NCBI GenBank assembly: GCA_003415625.1
Contig: PYIU01000002.1
Span: 4,836,001 to 4,900,000, forward strand
Reading direction: 5' to 3'
Source: Aquanectria penicillioides
Lineage: Eukaryota; Ascomycota; Sordariomycetes; Hypocreales; Nectriaceae
Length of the DNA stretch: 64,000 bases
A program made the translations under genes and the position numbers. Each line of letters starts with the position of its first letter. Positions within the stretch are counted from its first letter, which is position 1. Below, piece by piece: positions 31,699-43,500 of this stretch. The notes under the pieces were generated by a model. That model saw nothing but the letters and a program-made list of their open reading frames with translations, was not told the origin of the DNA and made no database searches.

Positions 31699-34342
31699 GG
31701 TTGGGAGTGGCGATGGGTTTCGACTAGAGGCAATGCATTGACGAGGATCACGATATGGAGGGAGGAGAAGGAGAAGGAAAAAGGATAAAATTGTCAGTGT
31801 GTGCGAGCCTCGACGGGTGGAAGCACGCCGCTTGTTTGGCTGGTGGTCGACGGTTGTGGTGCTGGGCCCCGAAACGGAACCCGTTAGCGGGGAGGCTGGA
31901 ACAGTGATGAGGCTGGATGGCTTGGTGGTGGTGGCACACTCGTCACTTCGCGTTGGTTTCGTGTTGGCTGACTTGGCCCAGCGGTCGCTGGCTCAGCACT
32001 TGGGCCGAGACAACCACTGAGAGGCGAGACAAGTTGACTTTGGGCAAACGTTAAACGCCATTATTGTAGGTCCTAGACATTTATTTTCACCAAGAAACAG
32101 TAAGGCTTCGCCATAGGGTTCGACCCCGGTGGCCCATCTTCCGCCACTATTTCTCACTATTTCTTTTCTAACCTCTTGCTTTTTTGACTTGCGACCTGGG
32201 TTGCACGGTCGCTGGAAGTTTTGAACGTTGGGGAGGTTGGGGTAGGATTCGGTGGGTGAGGTGAGCTCAGCACCACTGCCAACCTGGCCAGCGACAACAT
32301 ACTACATACATATAATATGTATGTATTGTGCAGGTAGGTAGGTATGCGGTGGGAGTATTTTTTGCACAAGGAACAAGCAAGATCAAATACTAATCCACGA
32401 CGAAGATCAAAGGTCAAAGTCGAGGACGGACGAACAAGGAATAAAAAGAGGACCAGGGAAGTTTGCTCAGTGACATGCCTGTTGGCCACGCCATGTTGTA
32501 GCAGCTGAGACAGAGGAGAAATGAAGCGAGCTGACGAATGCCGACAACCCAGCGTCATCGACTCATCATGTTCCACCTAGGCCCCGCTATCGGGACTCTT
32601 GAATTAGAAACTGTGGGACATTGGATTGAATGAAGAGAGTCAAGAGGCAGAGACATTTGTGCGTGCGTGCGTGCGTGTGTGCGGGTATGAGCATGGGGAA
32701 GAAGCAATGGAATTGACAATCATCAATGAATTGGAACGGGAGAGGGAGGGAAGAGAGACAAAAGAGAGAGATACAGTACATACGCACAACGTCAATGCGA
32801 AAGGGTCAGTCAGACACACCCACATACCCACACACCCACATACAGTACTGCAGAGCACACACTCTCTCACACATACAACTCTCACAGAACCATCGAGATT
32901 TGATGGGTCCGGGAATGACGTGGGGGAAAATGTCCAACTCCCCGAGGTTGCCGCACTTTTTTTTTTCGTCCATCTGCAAGCTTACCAATAGACTTTTCGA
33001 TGGTGGGGTTTTGGGGATTTCTTCCCGTGGGTATTCCTGCGCTCTCCAACTCGGGGGACCTGACAATTGCAGTCACGCCCTGCTCTCCTTGCGTGATTCC
33101 TTGTTGCAGCTATATTCTCGCCCAAGTTGCACGACGCAGAGCAACGTAGGTACGTAATGGGCATTGCGACGCGCAGTACCACTGCCGGGGTCATGAAAAC
33201 CGGACCCGCTATCCCACAAGTGGTAAAGCGGCTATTGCACCATCGGTCATGTTTGCTCCCAAACACCACCAAATCCAGCAAAAAACCGTCCATATTGCCC
33301 ACAACGCCCACAACACGGGCAGTCCACCGCCGGACCTCGTCATGGCGGCGGGAGGAATACGCACTCTGACACAATCTGGAGCCCATTTGCGTTCTTTTAC
33401 CCACGCCGACGGCCCGAGATGGTTCTCCGTTTGCCTCTTGGTGCCCACCCCGATACCCGAAGCCAGAACAATGGGCGCGAGATCCCGTCGCTCCCTTTCG
33501 GGGGGGAATTGTAAGCACCTGTTAGGTAGGGTAGGGGTAGCTAAATAACTAATCGCCGCCCATCGTCATCAAGGGCCGGGTTTTTCTGCTCTGCTATGAA
33601 CTCCCTTACGCGTACTCCTCCTCCCGCTTGCTCCCTTGTCATCTGTATCTAATTCCGTTGATCTGTCGTATGTGGACCGTCGCTGTTCTCTCTCTCTCTC
33701 TTTTTTTTTCTTATCTCTTTTATCCCTCCCCCGTTCTTCTTGGGTGGTCTTTGGTCTTTGGTGTTGTTACTCCAATGTCGTCTTCCTCCCCACGATATTC
33801 GTCATCCGCTCTACTTTGAGACATTCGACCACACCACGCACAACTTCCCCCAGACTGCTTCCTTATTCGCCAGACTCCCACGTTTTACACCCTCTCTCTA
33901 CAGCCTATTCATTTTGGCCGACTTCCGAGATACGGGATCCTCAAATCAGCGACCCAATCCAGGATCTTGTGATTTAAGCCCGTGGGATGAGCCTGGTTGT
34001 GCCCCCAAAGCCCGATAACCGCTTCATCTCCACGCACTTTGACGCATCTTTTCTCCTCTTCTCCTCTTCTCCTCTTCTCCCCGAGCTCCCCGAGCTCCCC
34101 GCGGTGTTCAAACGGATACATCATCCCGCCCTTTCGCTACATCGTTGCCATCTAAACCAAAAAGTCTTGGCTCTCTTCGTCCCTCCCGCGACGTTGCCGT
34201 TGTGTAACAAACTCGCTTCGTTTTTACTGGCTAGCCCTGAACGGTACCTTACAGCGACGACACTACGCCCCTAGTCTCGTCGCTACCTCAGCTCACTCAC
34301 TACAGCGCACCGCTCCACCAACCAGCAGCCACTTTTTCCCCA
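31699..34342. promoter_or_regulatory. Divergent promoter region, BUB2 / sulfate permease
   Basis: 2.6 kb with no supported gene. It holds GTGC/CA-rich dinucleotide tracts (32660-32690 and 32813-32880), a CT run followed by T9 (33690-33711), and an imperfect CCTCTTCT array with GAGCTCCC repeats (34050-34101) in the permease leader. Sulfate permeases are usually induced by CYS3/MetR bZIP factors. I did not find a convincing site by eye. Confidence 0.45.
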
Positions 34343-36844
34343 ATGCCAGGCCTCGCCACCAACGTTGGCCATGGCCTGGCCAAGGCTCTTGGCATCAAGA
34401 TTGATGACCAAACCGCCGCCTACTATGACGAAGTGACTCGGGGCGAATCTATCATGTCGCGACACACAAGCAACTCCTTCATAGAGAACGTCCCCACTTC
34501 TGCCGAATGGCTTCATGACCAGGTCCCTTCTCGCAACGAGATTGTCGAATACACAGCTTCTCTATTTCCTTTCTCGACCTGGATTCGCCACTACAACTGG
34601 CAATGGTTCGCTGGTGACCTGGTCGCTGGAATCACTATCGGTGCTGTCGTTGTCCCCCAAGGCATGGCCTATGCTATCCTCGCCAATCTCGAACCTCAAT
34701 TCGGTCTCTACTCATCATTTATTGGCGTTCTCATATACTGGGTATTTGGTACCTCCAAGGACATCTCCATTGGACCCGTCGCAGTATTGTCCACTGTCGT
34801 CGGTAACGTTGTACAAGAAATTCAATCCTCCGACCCAAATGTGCCTGCACATGTCATCGCATCGGCCTTGTCTATCATTGCGGGATGCATCGTCCTCGCT
34901 ATCGGTCTGCTTCGGTGTGGCTGGATTGTTGATCTCATTTCAATTACCTCCCTCTCGGCCTTTATGACCGGTTCCGCTATTACCATCTGTGTCGGCCAGC
35001 TTCCTTCGCTTATGGGCATGACTGGCTTCTCGAGCCGGGACTCGCCATACAAGGTCTTCATCAACACACTCAAGCATCTTCCAGACGCGAAACGTGATGC
35101 TGCTATGGGTCTTTCCGCGCTGGTTTTTCTCTACCTCATCCGCTACGGACTGACAACTTCTGCCGAACGGTACCCCCGATTCAAGCGCATCTTGTTTTTC
35201 GCCAATACGATGCGCACAGTATTTGTCATTCTACTCTATACCCTAATCAGCTGGGCTATCAACCACACTCGCCGAGATGACCCAATGTTCAAAATTTTGG
35301 GTACAATCCCGAAGGGTAAGTCTCCTAGCGCAACAATACAATCAGCTATAACTAACACCAAAGCAGGTTTTCGGAACATCGGTGTCCCGGAGATGTCGAG
35401 CGATCTCGTCTCCCAGTTTGGCACGTACCTTCCCGCAACCGTCATCGTCTTGCTGGTAGAGCATATCGCCATTTCCAAGTCATTCGGAAGAGTGAACAAC
35501 TACACCATTGACCCATCACAAGAAATGGTCGCCATTGGCATGACTAACATCATCGGACCATTCTTCGGCGCGTATCCATCTACTGGCTCGTTCAGCCGTA
35601 CAGCCATCCAGTCCAAAGCTGGAGTACGAACTCCCGCTGCAGGACTCATCACTGGTGCCGTCGTCCTCATCGCAACATACCTCTTGACTGCGGTATTCTT
35701 CTACATCCCAAACGCTACCCTTGCTGCCGTGATTATCCACGCTGTTGGAGATCTCGTGACACCGCCAAACACTGTTTACCAGTTTTGGCGAGTCTCGCCC
35801 ATTGAGGTTTTCATCTTCTTCATTGGTGTGTTTGTCAGTATCTTTACCCAGATCGAGGATGGTTTGTATGCCACCGTCTGTCTCTCGGCGGCTGTTCTGA
35901 TCTACCGAATTCTCAAGGCCAGAGGCCGGTTCCTTGGCAAGGTCAGGGTTCACTCGGTTCTGGGAGATCATGTCATCGGAGACGACCACCGCCAGGTGGT
36001 GGGCATGTATGGAACATTCGACAACGTTGATAGCTCGGCACGAAATGTCTTCTTGCCACTTGATCATGGAGATGGCTCTAATCCCGAGGTCGAAGTTGAC
36101 CACCCGTACCCGGGTATCTTCATCTACCGCTTCTCCGAGGGTTTCAACTACCCCAATGCAAATTTTGCGTTGGACTACCTATCAGATTTCGTTCAGTCAC
36201 ATACCCGACGCACCAGTGCCGAGAATTTTGAACGCCCAGGAGATCGTCCATGGAACAATCCCGGACCCCGGCAGTCGTCTAAGCGGCCCGTCGCTTCCGA
36301 TCCGGACTACAACTTGCCTTCCCTCAAGGCAATCATTTTGGACTTTAGCTCTGTGAACAACGTTGACATTACGTCAATCCAGAGATTGATTGATATCCGG
36401 AACCAGCTTGACTTGTACGCGGCACCTAATCCAGTGGACTGGCATGTCGCCTGCATCAACAACAGGTGGACTAAGAGAGCACTGGTTTCTGGTGGATTCG
36501 GTACCCCTGCCGGTCCTGTCGACGGAGGGTCCCAACGCCGCTGGAGGTCCATCTTTAGTGTGGCTGAGATTGGCGGCAAAGACTCTGCTGCAGCAGTTGC
36601 TGAGGATGCTGCCAATCATGCTCACAAGGGGGGCCAGAAGACCAAGGACGAAGAACTAGCTTATGAAAGCTACTCTCCAGAAGAGGTGGAGATAGATATA
36701 TCACCCGGGCTTGCGGAGGAAGAGAAGCTCAGGCGAAAGGGCGCTGTGATCCATGGTTTGGACATGCCCCTCTTCCACGTGGATTTGACAAGTGCGTTGC
36801 AGAGTGCAATTGCCAACGTTGAGGGAAAATCAGATAGGGCCTAG
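34343..36844 (+). CDS. SulP-family sulfate permease with STAS domain
   Basis: Predicted join(34343..35315,35367..36844), 816 residues. The 51-bp intron starts GTAAGT, has an AACTAAC branch and ends GCAG. It is a multiple of three with no stop, so an unspliced message would encode 17 extra residues. The sulfate-transporter domain includes GDLVAGITIGAVVVPQGMAYA, PQFGLYSSFIGVLIYWVFG, ISIGPVAVLSTVVG, and MVAIGMTNIIGPFFGAYPST with GSFSRTAI. The C-terminal STAS domain (YPGIFIYRFSEGFNYPN, then LDFSSVNNVDITSI) is interrupted by charged, disordered stretches. Family members take up sulfate with protons at the plasma membrane (yeast Sul1/Sul2, Neurospora CYS-14). Which paralogue this is cannot be told from the window. 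Confidence 0.93.
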   Translation: MPGLATNVGHGLAKALGIKIDDQTAAYYDEVTRGESIMSRHTSNSFIENVPTSAEWLHDQVPSRNEIVEYTASLFPFSTWIRHYNWQWFAGDLVAGITIGAVVVPQGMAYAILANLEPQFGLYSSFIGVLIYWVFGTSKDISIGPVAVLSTVVGNVVQEIQSSDPNVPAHVIASALSIIAGCIVLAIGLLRCGWIVDLISITSLSAFMTGSAITICVGQLPSLMGMTGFSSRDSPYKVFINTLKHLPDAKRDAAMGLSALVFLYLIRYGLTTSAERYPRFKRILFFANTMRTVFVILLYTLISWAINHTRRDDPMFKILGTIPKGKSPSATIQSAITNTKAGFRNIGVPEMSSDLVSQFGTYLPATVIVLLVEHIAISKSFGRVNNYTIDPSQEMVAIGMTNIIGPFFGAYPSTGSFSRTAIQSKAGVRTPAAGLITGAVVLIATYLLTAVFFYIPNATLAAVIIHAVGDLVTPPNTVYQFWRVSPIEVFIFFIGVFVSIFTQIEDGLYATVCLSAAVLIYRILKARGRFLGKVRVHSVLGDHVIGDDHRQVVGMYGTFDNVDSSARNVFLPLDHGDGSNPEVEVDHPYPGIFIYRFSEGFNYPNANFALDYLSDFVQSHTRRTSAENFERPGDRPWNNPGPRQSSKRPVASDPDYNLPSLKAIILDFSSVNNVDITSIQRLIDIRNQLDLYAAPNPVDWHVACINNRWTKRALVSGGFGTPAGPVDGGSQRRWRSIFSVAEIGGKDSAAAVAEDAANHAHKGGQKTKDEELAYESYSPEEVEIDISPGLAEEEKLRRKGAVIHGLDMPLFHVDLTSALQSAIANVEGKSDRA

Positions 36845-37362
36845 AGCAGCATGATTTCTACTAGACGGCACGTCTTCTTGATAGACTTCAGCGACATTGG
36901 CATTGTTGGCGTTTTTTAAGGTTCATTGCATTATTAGCGAGCATTGAGATGGGTTTGGGCCATCTCAGCATGGAATGGTGGCGTCTGGTGGAATGAAGTT
37001 TAACAACATGCGATATAAGAAATGCATACCTCAATACTATATCACTTCTGACCTTTCCCATCTTGTCATGTAGTCCATGTTGCGGTTTTGACCGATCGTC
37101 GATGAGATGGAACCCACAGAAGGAAATGCCACTTAGATATGGTCACATGATCTCGCGTGCCACTCACGTACTCTACGCGTTCACGTCCTTAGGCACAGAC
37201 TCCACATTTCTAATCAATCCTCCTACGTAATCCCTCTATCCAGAGCGTGATTCCGAAACCCTGTCATTCAAACCACCAAACCTAGATTCTGTTGTTTGAA
37301 CCTGTATCCATTCATTTTCTCTGTGTGCCAGACTCGTGATATACTTGGAGGAAATCCAAGTC
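36845..37362. other. Spacer between permease and Wss1-like gene
   Basis: 518 bp with permease 3' UTR and Wss1 promoter. No gene is seen. Confidence 0.45.
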
Positions 37363-38876
37363 ATGGTTGCTGGATATGAGCGGCTGAATGAGCGAAAGTC
37401 TCAGCCGAACCCCAACATCGTCTTTATCAAACCTTTGCAGGGACCAGACGAGAAGATTGCTCTCGACTTTCTCGAGAGAATAGCAGCGCAATGTCGTACG
37501 TGGTTTATACATGACAGAATAGTCTTCTCCACACTGACATGGATGTTTCAGGACCTATTATGCGGGAACATCATCTCTACGTCACCGCTCTAGAGGAATA
37601 TGCACCGAACCGTGAATTCGTTGGGCGTAATTTTAATGCTGGAGAAGTCGTACAGCTTGTTCTCAAATCGCCTAGCACTGGGAGGTGGCTTCCCTTTGAC
37701 TACGTCCAGATGGTCATGATGCACGAATTGGCGCATTGCAAGCAAATGAACCACTCTCGTGCCTTCTGGGCAGTAAGAAATTCATATGCCGCACAAATGC
37801 ACGAGCTCTGGTCCAAGGACTATACAGGTGATGGGCTTTGGGGAAGGGGTGCAAACCTCGGAACAGGTGAATGGGAAAGCAATACGGTACTCGCCGACGA
37901 GGTCTTGCCAGAGCATCTTTGCGGAGGCACATACAGGTCACGACGGAGGAAGCGGAAAGCCAAGCCTACCATTTCATTCCAAGAGCGAAAAGAGAGGAGA
38001 ATATTGAAGAAATTCGGGAAGAATGGAGTCGCACTTGGTGCGGATGAGGAGGCCAAAGTTAAGCTGGAAGGGGGCAAGAAAGTCCAAGCAAAACCCCGTG
38101 TTGCCGGAAGCGCAAGGGGACGTGAGCTCCGAGCCGCTGCGGCGTTGGCCCGCTTTGAGAAGCAAAAAGAAGAGTCTCCAGCCCCCAAAGAGGAGGAAGC
38201 AGAGACGGAATCTGGGAGCGAGAGCGAGTATGAAGAAGATGAGACCATTGGAACCGATTCCAAGGATGCGATTGATTTGGATGGCTCTCGATTGGTGGAC
38301 GACAAGGGCTGCGGACTAATAAAGGTGTGCGAAGATGAGGATACTAATGACCCTTCTGCTAGAAACGAGTTCGAGGAGTTGCAAGGAATGGTTAGAAGGA
38401 TCAAGAGGGAGTCACCTGAACCTCCAGCACCAGCAATTTCAAGAAACGCGAAAGCGAAGGGGAAGATAAAGCTGGAGCCACAGGATGATGATACACTTTG
38501 GGAGCCGAGCCAAAGGATCAAGGCGGAGCCGATTGATTCGCTTTCGGGGATAGACGCACCACCCAAGCAAGCAACAACGCAGAAGACAAATTCGAAAACA
38601 TCCGACCGTTCTCGGGGTGTTCCTAAACAAGACCCGCGAACCGACATCCCCGGACAAACCAAACAGGACACTCACAGCTCAACATGTTCAATGTGCTCTT
38701 TCTTGAACACAGGGCTAGCAGTCACCTGCGCAATGTGCGCCAACGTGCTATGTCCTTCAACAAATCCAAGGTCGTGGCAATGTCAGAACGACATATGCAG
38801 GAACACGTCGTATCGCAACGCAGACGACTGTGGAGTCTGCGGGCTCTGTGGGCAAAGGCGACGTGACATTGGCTAG
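37363..38876 (+). CDS. WSS1: Wss1-type WLM-domain metalloprotease (DNA-protein crosslink repair)
   Basis: Predicted join(37363..37495,37552..38876), 485 residues. The 56-bp intron starts GTACGT and ends TTTCAG. The WLM domain occupies about residues 15-160. The zinc site is HELAHCKQMNH (His102, His106, His112) followed by AFW. A basic patch comes next (RSRRRKRKAKP), then a long acidic, Glu/Ser-rich disordered region with several IKxE-type sequences (IKLEPQ, IKAEP) that fit SUMO attachment or binding. The C-terminus holds two Cys-pair clusters, CSMCSFLNTGLAVTCAMC and a WQC/CGVCGLCG region, like RanBP2-type zinc fingers. Wss1/SPRTN proteases cut proteins crosslinked to DNA in the nucleus. Known Wss1 proteins carry SUMO-interacting and Cdc48-binding motifs, and I could not place a SHP box with certainty. 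Confidence 0.88.
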
Positions 38877-39880
38877 GATAGTGAATGGTGGAATAACCAC
38901 CCTTGACAAGGGGCTGCCGTTGAAGGTCACCTCGAGGTAGTTGGGACAAGAAAGCGGGTATGATGGGTTTGGGAGCTTAAAAATGGTGTTTATGTAAGTC
39001 GAGCTATACAGGCGCGTTTCGATTGACCAGAGAGCAGCAAAACAATAGCTCGGTCATGCCAAGGCCAACAATAATTTCATGTTGATTCCCGATCATCTCG
39101 TCAGATTTGCGGCATCTCTCCTTACGACGCCTCGATCTCACAGCCCTCATGCACGGGCAGGGGGTGCAGGCCATGAGCAATTCTCCACCCACACTCGTCG
39201 TTTCAGGCTCACCCCAACGCTCGTTTCACCTTGCACCCGGGCGGCCACCCAGCGCAGCACAACGAAGCAAAATCCACGCAGATACGAACCGCTCGTTGGC
39301 AGCACAAGTACGGCTGAGGGGGAGGCGAAGCGCTTTGCAACTATGCGTGTGGGGTGATGGACGAGGGAGAAACCTTGTTCTGTCTTGGGTGGGAACAGAC
39401 ACACGCTTGGAAAGAACGCAGGGGGCACATCGTGAGCCGCCGTAGGAAGAAGTCCTGTGTGATGTTGGTTGAATGCGATGACGACTACCGACATCCCGTC
39501 TCGCGCCTCCCGTTTCGTGCCGTGTTCATTTTCCTTTTTCTTCGTTTGTTTCTAGTTCCATCCTCTTCTTGTTTTCCCTTTTCCTGAGTGTGGCATATGT
39601 TTTCTTCCCGCTGCTAGCAGTGTTCGGCTGATTTGATTCGCCCTTCTTTTCTCCTTGCCTTCCTACTCCACGACGATCTGCGATCGACCATTCTATCATA
39701 CCGACATTGTGACAATCACACTTGGACACCATAGGTTCAGAGTGGTCTCTTTTTTTTTTTTTTTTCCTCTTCGCTCTCGAAATCGTCGAGCCGGTCTTCC
39801 TATCTCTCTCTCGCTACGGCAACTACCTACTTATCGACGCATCTTCCCACCAACGTCGTTCATTCCAGTCCATTATCACA
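38877..39880. other. Intergenic region upstream of the small secreted protein gene
   Basis: 1.0 kb with no supported gene. A T16 run (about 39750-39765) sits 115 bp before the start codon. The rest of the leader is CT-rich. Confidence 0.45.
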
Positions 39881-40554
39881 ATGGTCTCCACCAAGAACCT
39901 CCTCCAAACCATCCTCGTCGTTGCCGGCGCCGCGGCCGCCACGGCTGAACCCCAGGGATACAAGATCCTGGATCGAGTGCCCCTCATGCCGCGAATTCCC
40001 AGCGTCGCTAAGCACCACGAGGTCCTCCAGGCGAGATCCCAGACCAAGGTGGACCACAAAGTCCTGTCCAAGTTCCAGTGCCTCGACTCAAGCCAGTATG
40101 ATAACATTGCCCCCCCTCCCCTCCCCTCCCCCTCTTCTGCCTTATCTCTTCAAACGCCCGTTTACCCAAGGGGTGGAAAGATATTGGAATGGTGGAGCTG
40201 GGAACACTTGTAGATAAGTTTACTTACACGTGCGTGTTTCTGCACCGCAGGGAAATCATCCTCCACGACGAGACCGTCGCTCAGTTGAGCATCTGCGGCG
40301 GCATGCCCGGGTCCGTTGACCGTTGCCACGGGTCACCAAAGGAGACGGTGGGCGAAACAGGTTCCGCCATGTTCACGGTGAGGGCGGACGATGCGGGCGC
40401 TTCCATTACCATCACCAAGGAGCAGTGGATGCGGTGCGTGCAGGCGGCGCGCGACGAGTGCCCAACGGGTAGCATCTCGGCGACGTGTGTGGGGGGCGGC
40501 TCGACCGGTGACGTGACCTTTACGCTCGAGAACCCTCACAGCTACGACCTGTAA
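39881..40554 (+). CDS. Small secreted protein with six cysteines
   Basis: Predicted join(39881..40095,40251..40554), 172 residues. The 155-bp intron starts GTATGA and ends CCGCAG. This is the only pairing I found that joins the two frames in phase, giving CLDSSQEIILHDET across the junction. The start has a CACAATGG context. A signal peptide is clear (LLQTILVVAGAAAATA). The mature part has six cysteines (FQC, SICGG, DRC, MRCV, DEC, ATC), an acidic C-terminal half, and no membrane anchor. I recognise no family. Size, secretion and Cys content fit the broad class of fungal secreted effectors or surface proteins, but nothing in the sequence proves a host role. Confidence 0.72.
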
Positions 40555-43500
40555 GCTTCTCGGGGAACTAGGGGGTGAGGAGGAGACGGATGGAATGGAG
40601 AGGACTATTGGAGCGCAGATAAGGAAGATGTGATGAAAGTTTAAAGGACGTCAGCGAGACAGCAGCGAGAGAGACAAGAGACAAGACCAAAAGGGGAAGA
40701 GAGAAAGAAAAAAGATGGGATGAGACAGAGACAGGTGGGGGAGGGGACAGGAATCTGTCAACGGAGGCCCATCGAGATCCAACAGAACCCCCATCGGCAC
40801 TCGATCGCTCATACACCCTGACGCATGGATATCTCCCCGTCTCTTGGAGCTTAGAGGAGACTGACTACACTTCGTCAGCGCATACTATGTAGTAGGATAT
40901 AATGTCTGGAACATAATCATTGGACACTGATGTCAGATCGACAAGACTTCACCGAGGTCTAGACCGCCGTGGCCTAAGATTGTCTCCCACACCCCCAATT
41001 CAGTCGAGGCAGGCGGCTGGTGTGATGCTTTCACCATTCTCCACTGGGGCCGCCAAGCAAACGCCCCGAGGCCCCGTCTGATGCAGGAGAGGGCACTTCC
41101 GCAGGTTGCTGATAGGCAAGCCACCAAGCTCGCCAATCTGTGGAGGGGGTGGGGGGCTTTTTTTTTCTGGCCCCTCTGTCTGTCTCTCGCAGAACGTTAG
41201 TTATGGAGGGGGGCGAGAGGGTGGCAGAGCAGCCAAAAGACAAGGGTCGTGGGCGAGGACAGGAAAAGAAAATAAGGGGACGCAACCAGTAACCAGCAGA
41301 TGCCACGGTGACGGCCGGGATTAGCGGTGGACATGAGAATCAGCGGCGGGCTCATTGGGCCACCAAGGTGCATGAGCTGCAGCGCGATTACCTTGGTTTG
41401 CGGATGAATGAGGCATGCATGCGACGTCGTCAGCGGCTAAGATTGGAGGGACTGCACGGAGATAGTGGTCACAGAATCTCGCTGGCTGGGCAGCAACTTG
41501 GGGCCTCGAAGAGAGGGTGGGATGGAGAGGCGAGAAGGAGGATTGGGAAGTGGAGAGAGGAGGGGGGGGGGGAGGATGGGAGGATAGAAACGGGATGATG
41601 ATGCCAGCTAAGAAAAAGCATGATGGAAGATTGGTATTTTTGGGATTGGGTGTGCTGGTTTGGTCAACGTAATAATTCCCAAGGCGAGGGGAGGGTGTGG
41701 GAGTCCTGATGGATGCTTGTGCGAATTGTCAAGTCGGTAGGTAAAGGCCTTTGGGACAGAAACAGGCGGACAGGTGCACACACACACACACAGAGCTATG
41801 AGAATGAGAGATGGGGACGGTGAACGTGGACCCGATTCCACAACTGAAATTATGTCTTCACTTCTCCAGGAAACTTCTGATGAGGCTAGCAATTCAGCCC
41901 GTTGTGATGGTGATCTAAGCTTGGGTCGTTTTTTTATGTTATTGGATGTTTTGGTTCAAATCTTTTGGCCTAGATTTCGTCGAGACCTTCTGCCCACAAG
42001 CGCCTACCAAGACCTAGGGCAGATCCGCGCCTCTTCGTTGTCTCGAGAGTGAGTACCTGGTCGAGGGCGCCAACGTGTCGGCCGAAGGTGCCGGGAGCCG
42101 GTCTCGGGAACATGTGCGTGCGGGGTAGTAGTTTGGCTTGTGATTGGCAGAATCCGCTGTGCTCGCGAGGCAAAGGTACTACCTTGTTCAACTGCCCTCC
42201 CCTTCTTCGTCGGCTTTTCAGGAAGTGCCAGTCGAGCAAAGGCGGCGGCTTTGTTGGGACCAAAAACTTGAGCGGCTATGGGAATATGAGGAAAGCAAAA
42301 GAGACATGCCAGCGCTAGTAAAACACAAAGCTTCAAAAGCCCGGCAGCTTATTGGAATCTTGAGGTAGCACGGGCGGTACGTTATATCCAGCAACTCAAA
42401 GGCAAAAAGAAACAAAGTGCTGCGTGGCAACCAGCGCACGAGGCATGCCCGTGTGTTGCAGGAAGAATGCGCCTCAAAGTTGAGACTAGTCCAGGACAGG
42501 GGAAGGAAGAAAGGTAAAGTCACAGAAGGCGGAGAAGAAGCAGCGGAAGAAGCATTCATTGTCAAGCATCACAACTGGCGGAGCTCGAGCCATGGGGACG
42601 AGGGAAGAGAGCTTGCCGCTGGTTACTAGGACCTTGGAGCCCAAAGCCTATTGGAGGGCAGTTGAGACAGGTGAGACATCTTGATGGTGCCATTTTGGGT
42701 GCCAAAAACGGGGTTGAGGGAGGTTGATGGAGGTGCCCTGCTTCAGAGCTGACGTCGATATTGCTCCTAGTTCTCCTTTCCATATTCCGGGGAAGTCGCT
42801 TGATGGTGCCGATAAGAACGGAGCCTAGTTAGTTAGCAGTGGCGATCATTCTTCTTCGTGGACGATGAGCATAGTATGTATCACTTGATCTTGGGGTGCA
42901 GCACACCAAATGGGAGTGTGGTGGGTGTGCAAGCATGGCAGCAGTGAAGCTTCCTCAGAAAGCAAGAAGCAGGCCAGGCCCAGACGGGAAGTAGACTGAG
43001 AATCAAAAGAGACAGATGGAGCACACGTTTGCTGCTGCATCCTAGCTGTTCACAACTGCTTCGTATCTTTGTTTGTGTTATGATGAGCCGGGTAATAGCA
43101 GATGGCGTTCTGCAAGCCGGCTCATCTGACACGAAAGCTGATGAAGATGGCGTCGCTCATCCCATGTTTATTGAGGCGGGGATACCCAACCCTGGCCGGG
43201 GGGGGCAGGTTGGCGGATTGCAGGCGAGGGAAGTGATCAGCATTCAAGGGGCAATCTCTGATGTTTCGTTTGGGTAGGAATTCGAAAGGACGGCGCAAAC
43301 CAAAAATGATACTAGTAGGGGGCGGGGATGACGGTCGGTACCGTCCTGGAGCTTTGTCATTCGTGGGGAATGGGATGACTCTGGTGGAGGATCGCAAGTT
43401 CGTTACCCGCAAAAAAGCAAACACGTCTCGCGCTGGGACTGAACATCCATAATGCCACGGAGGTTGGCGCGTGTGTGAGTGAGTGTGTGTGCGTGTGCGT

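Noticed and set aside
32095..32150. Possible tRNA: GGGTTCGACCCC resembles a T-arm / B box
   Set aside because: The stem does not pair properly around the loop, and I find no A box or acceptor stem at the right distance.
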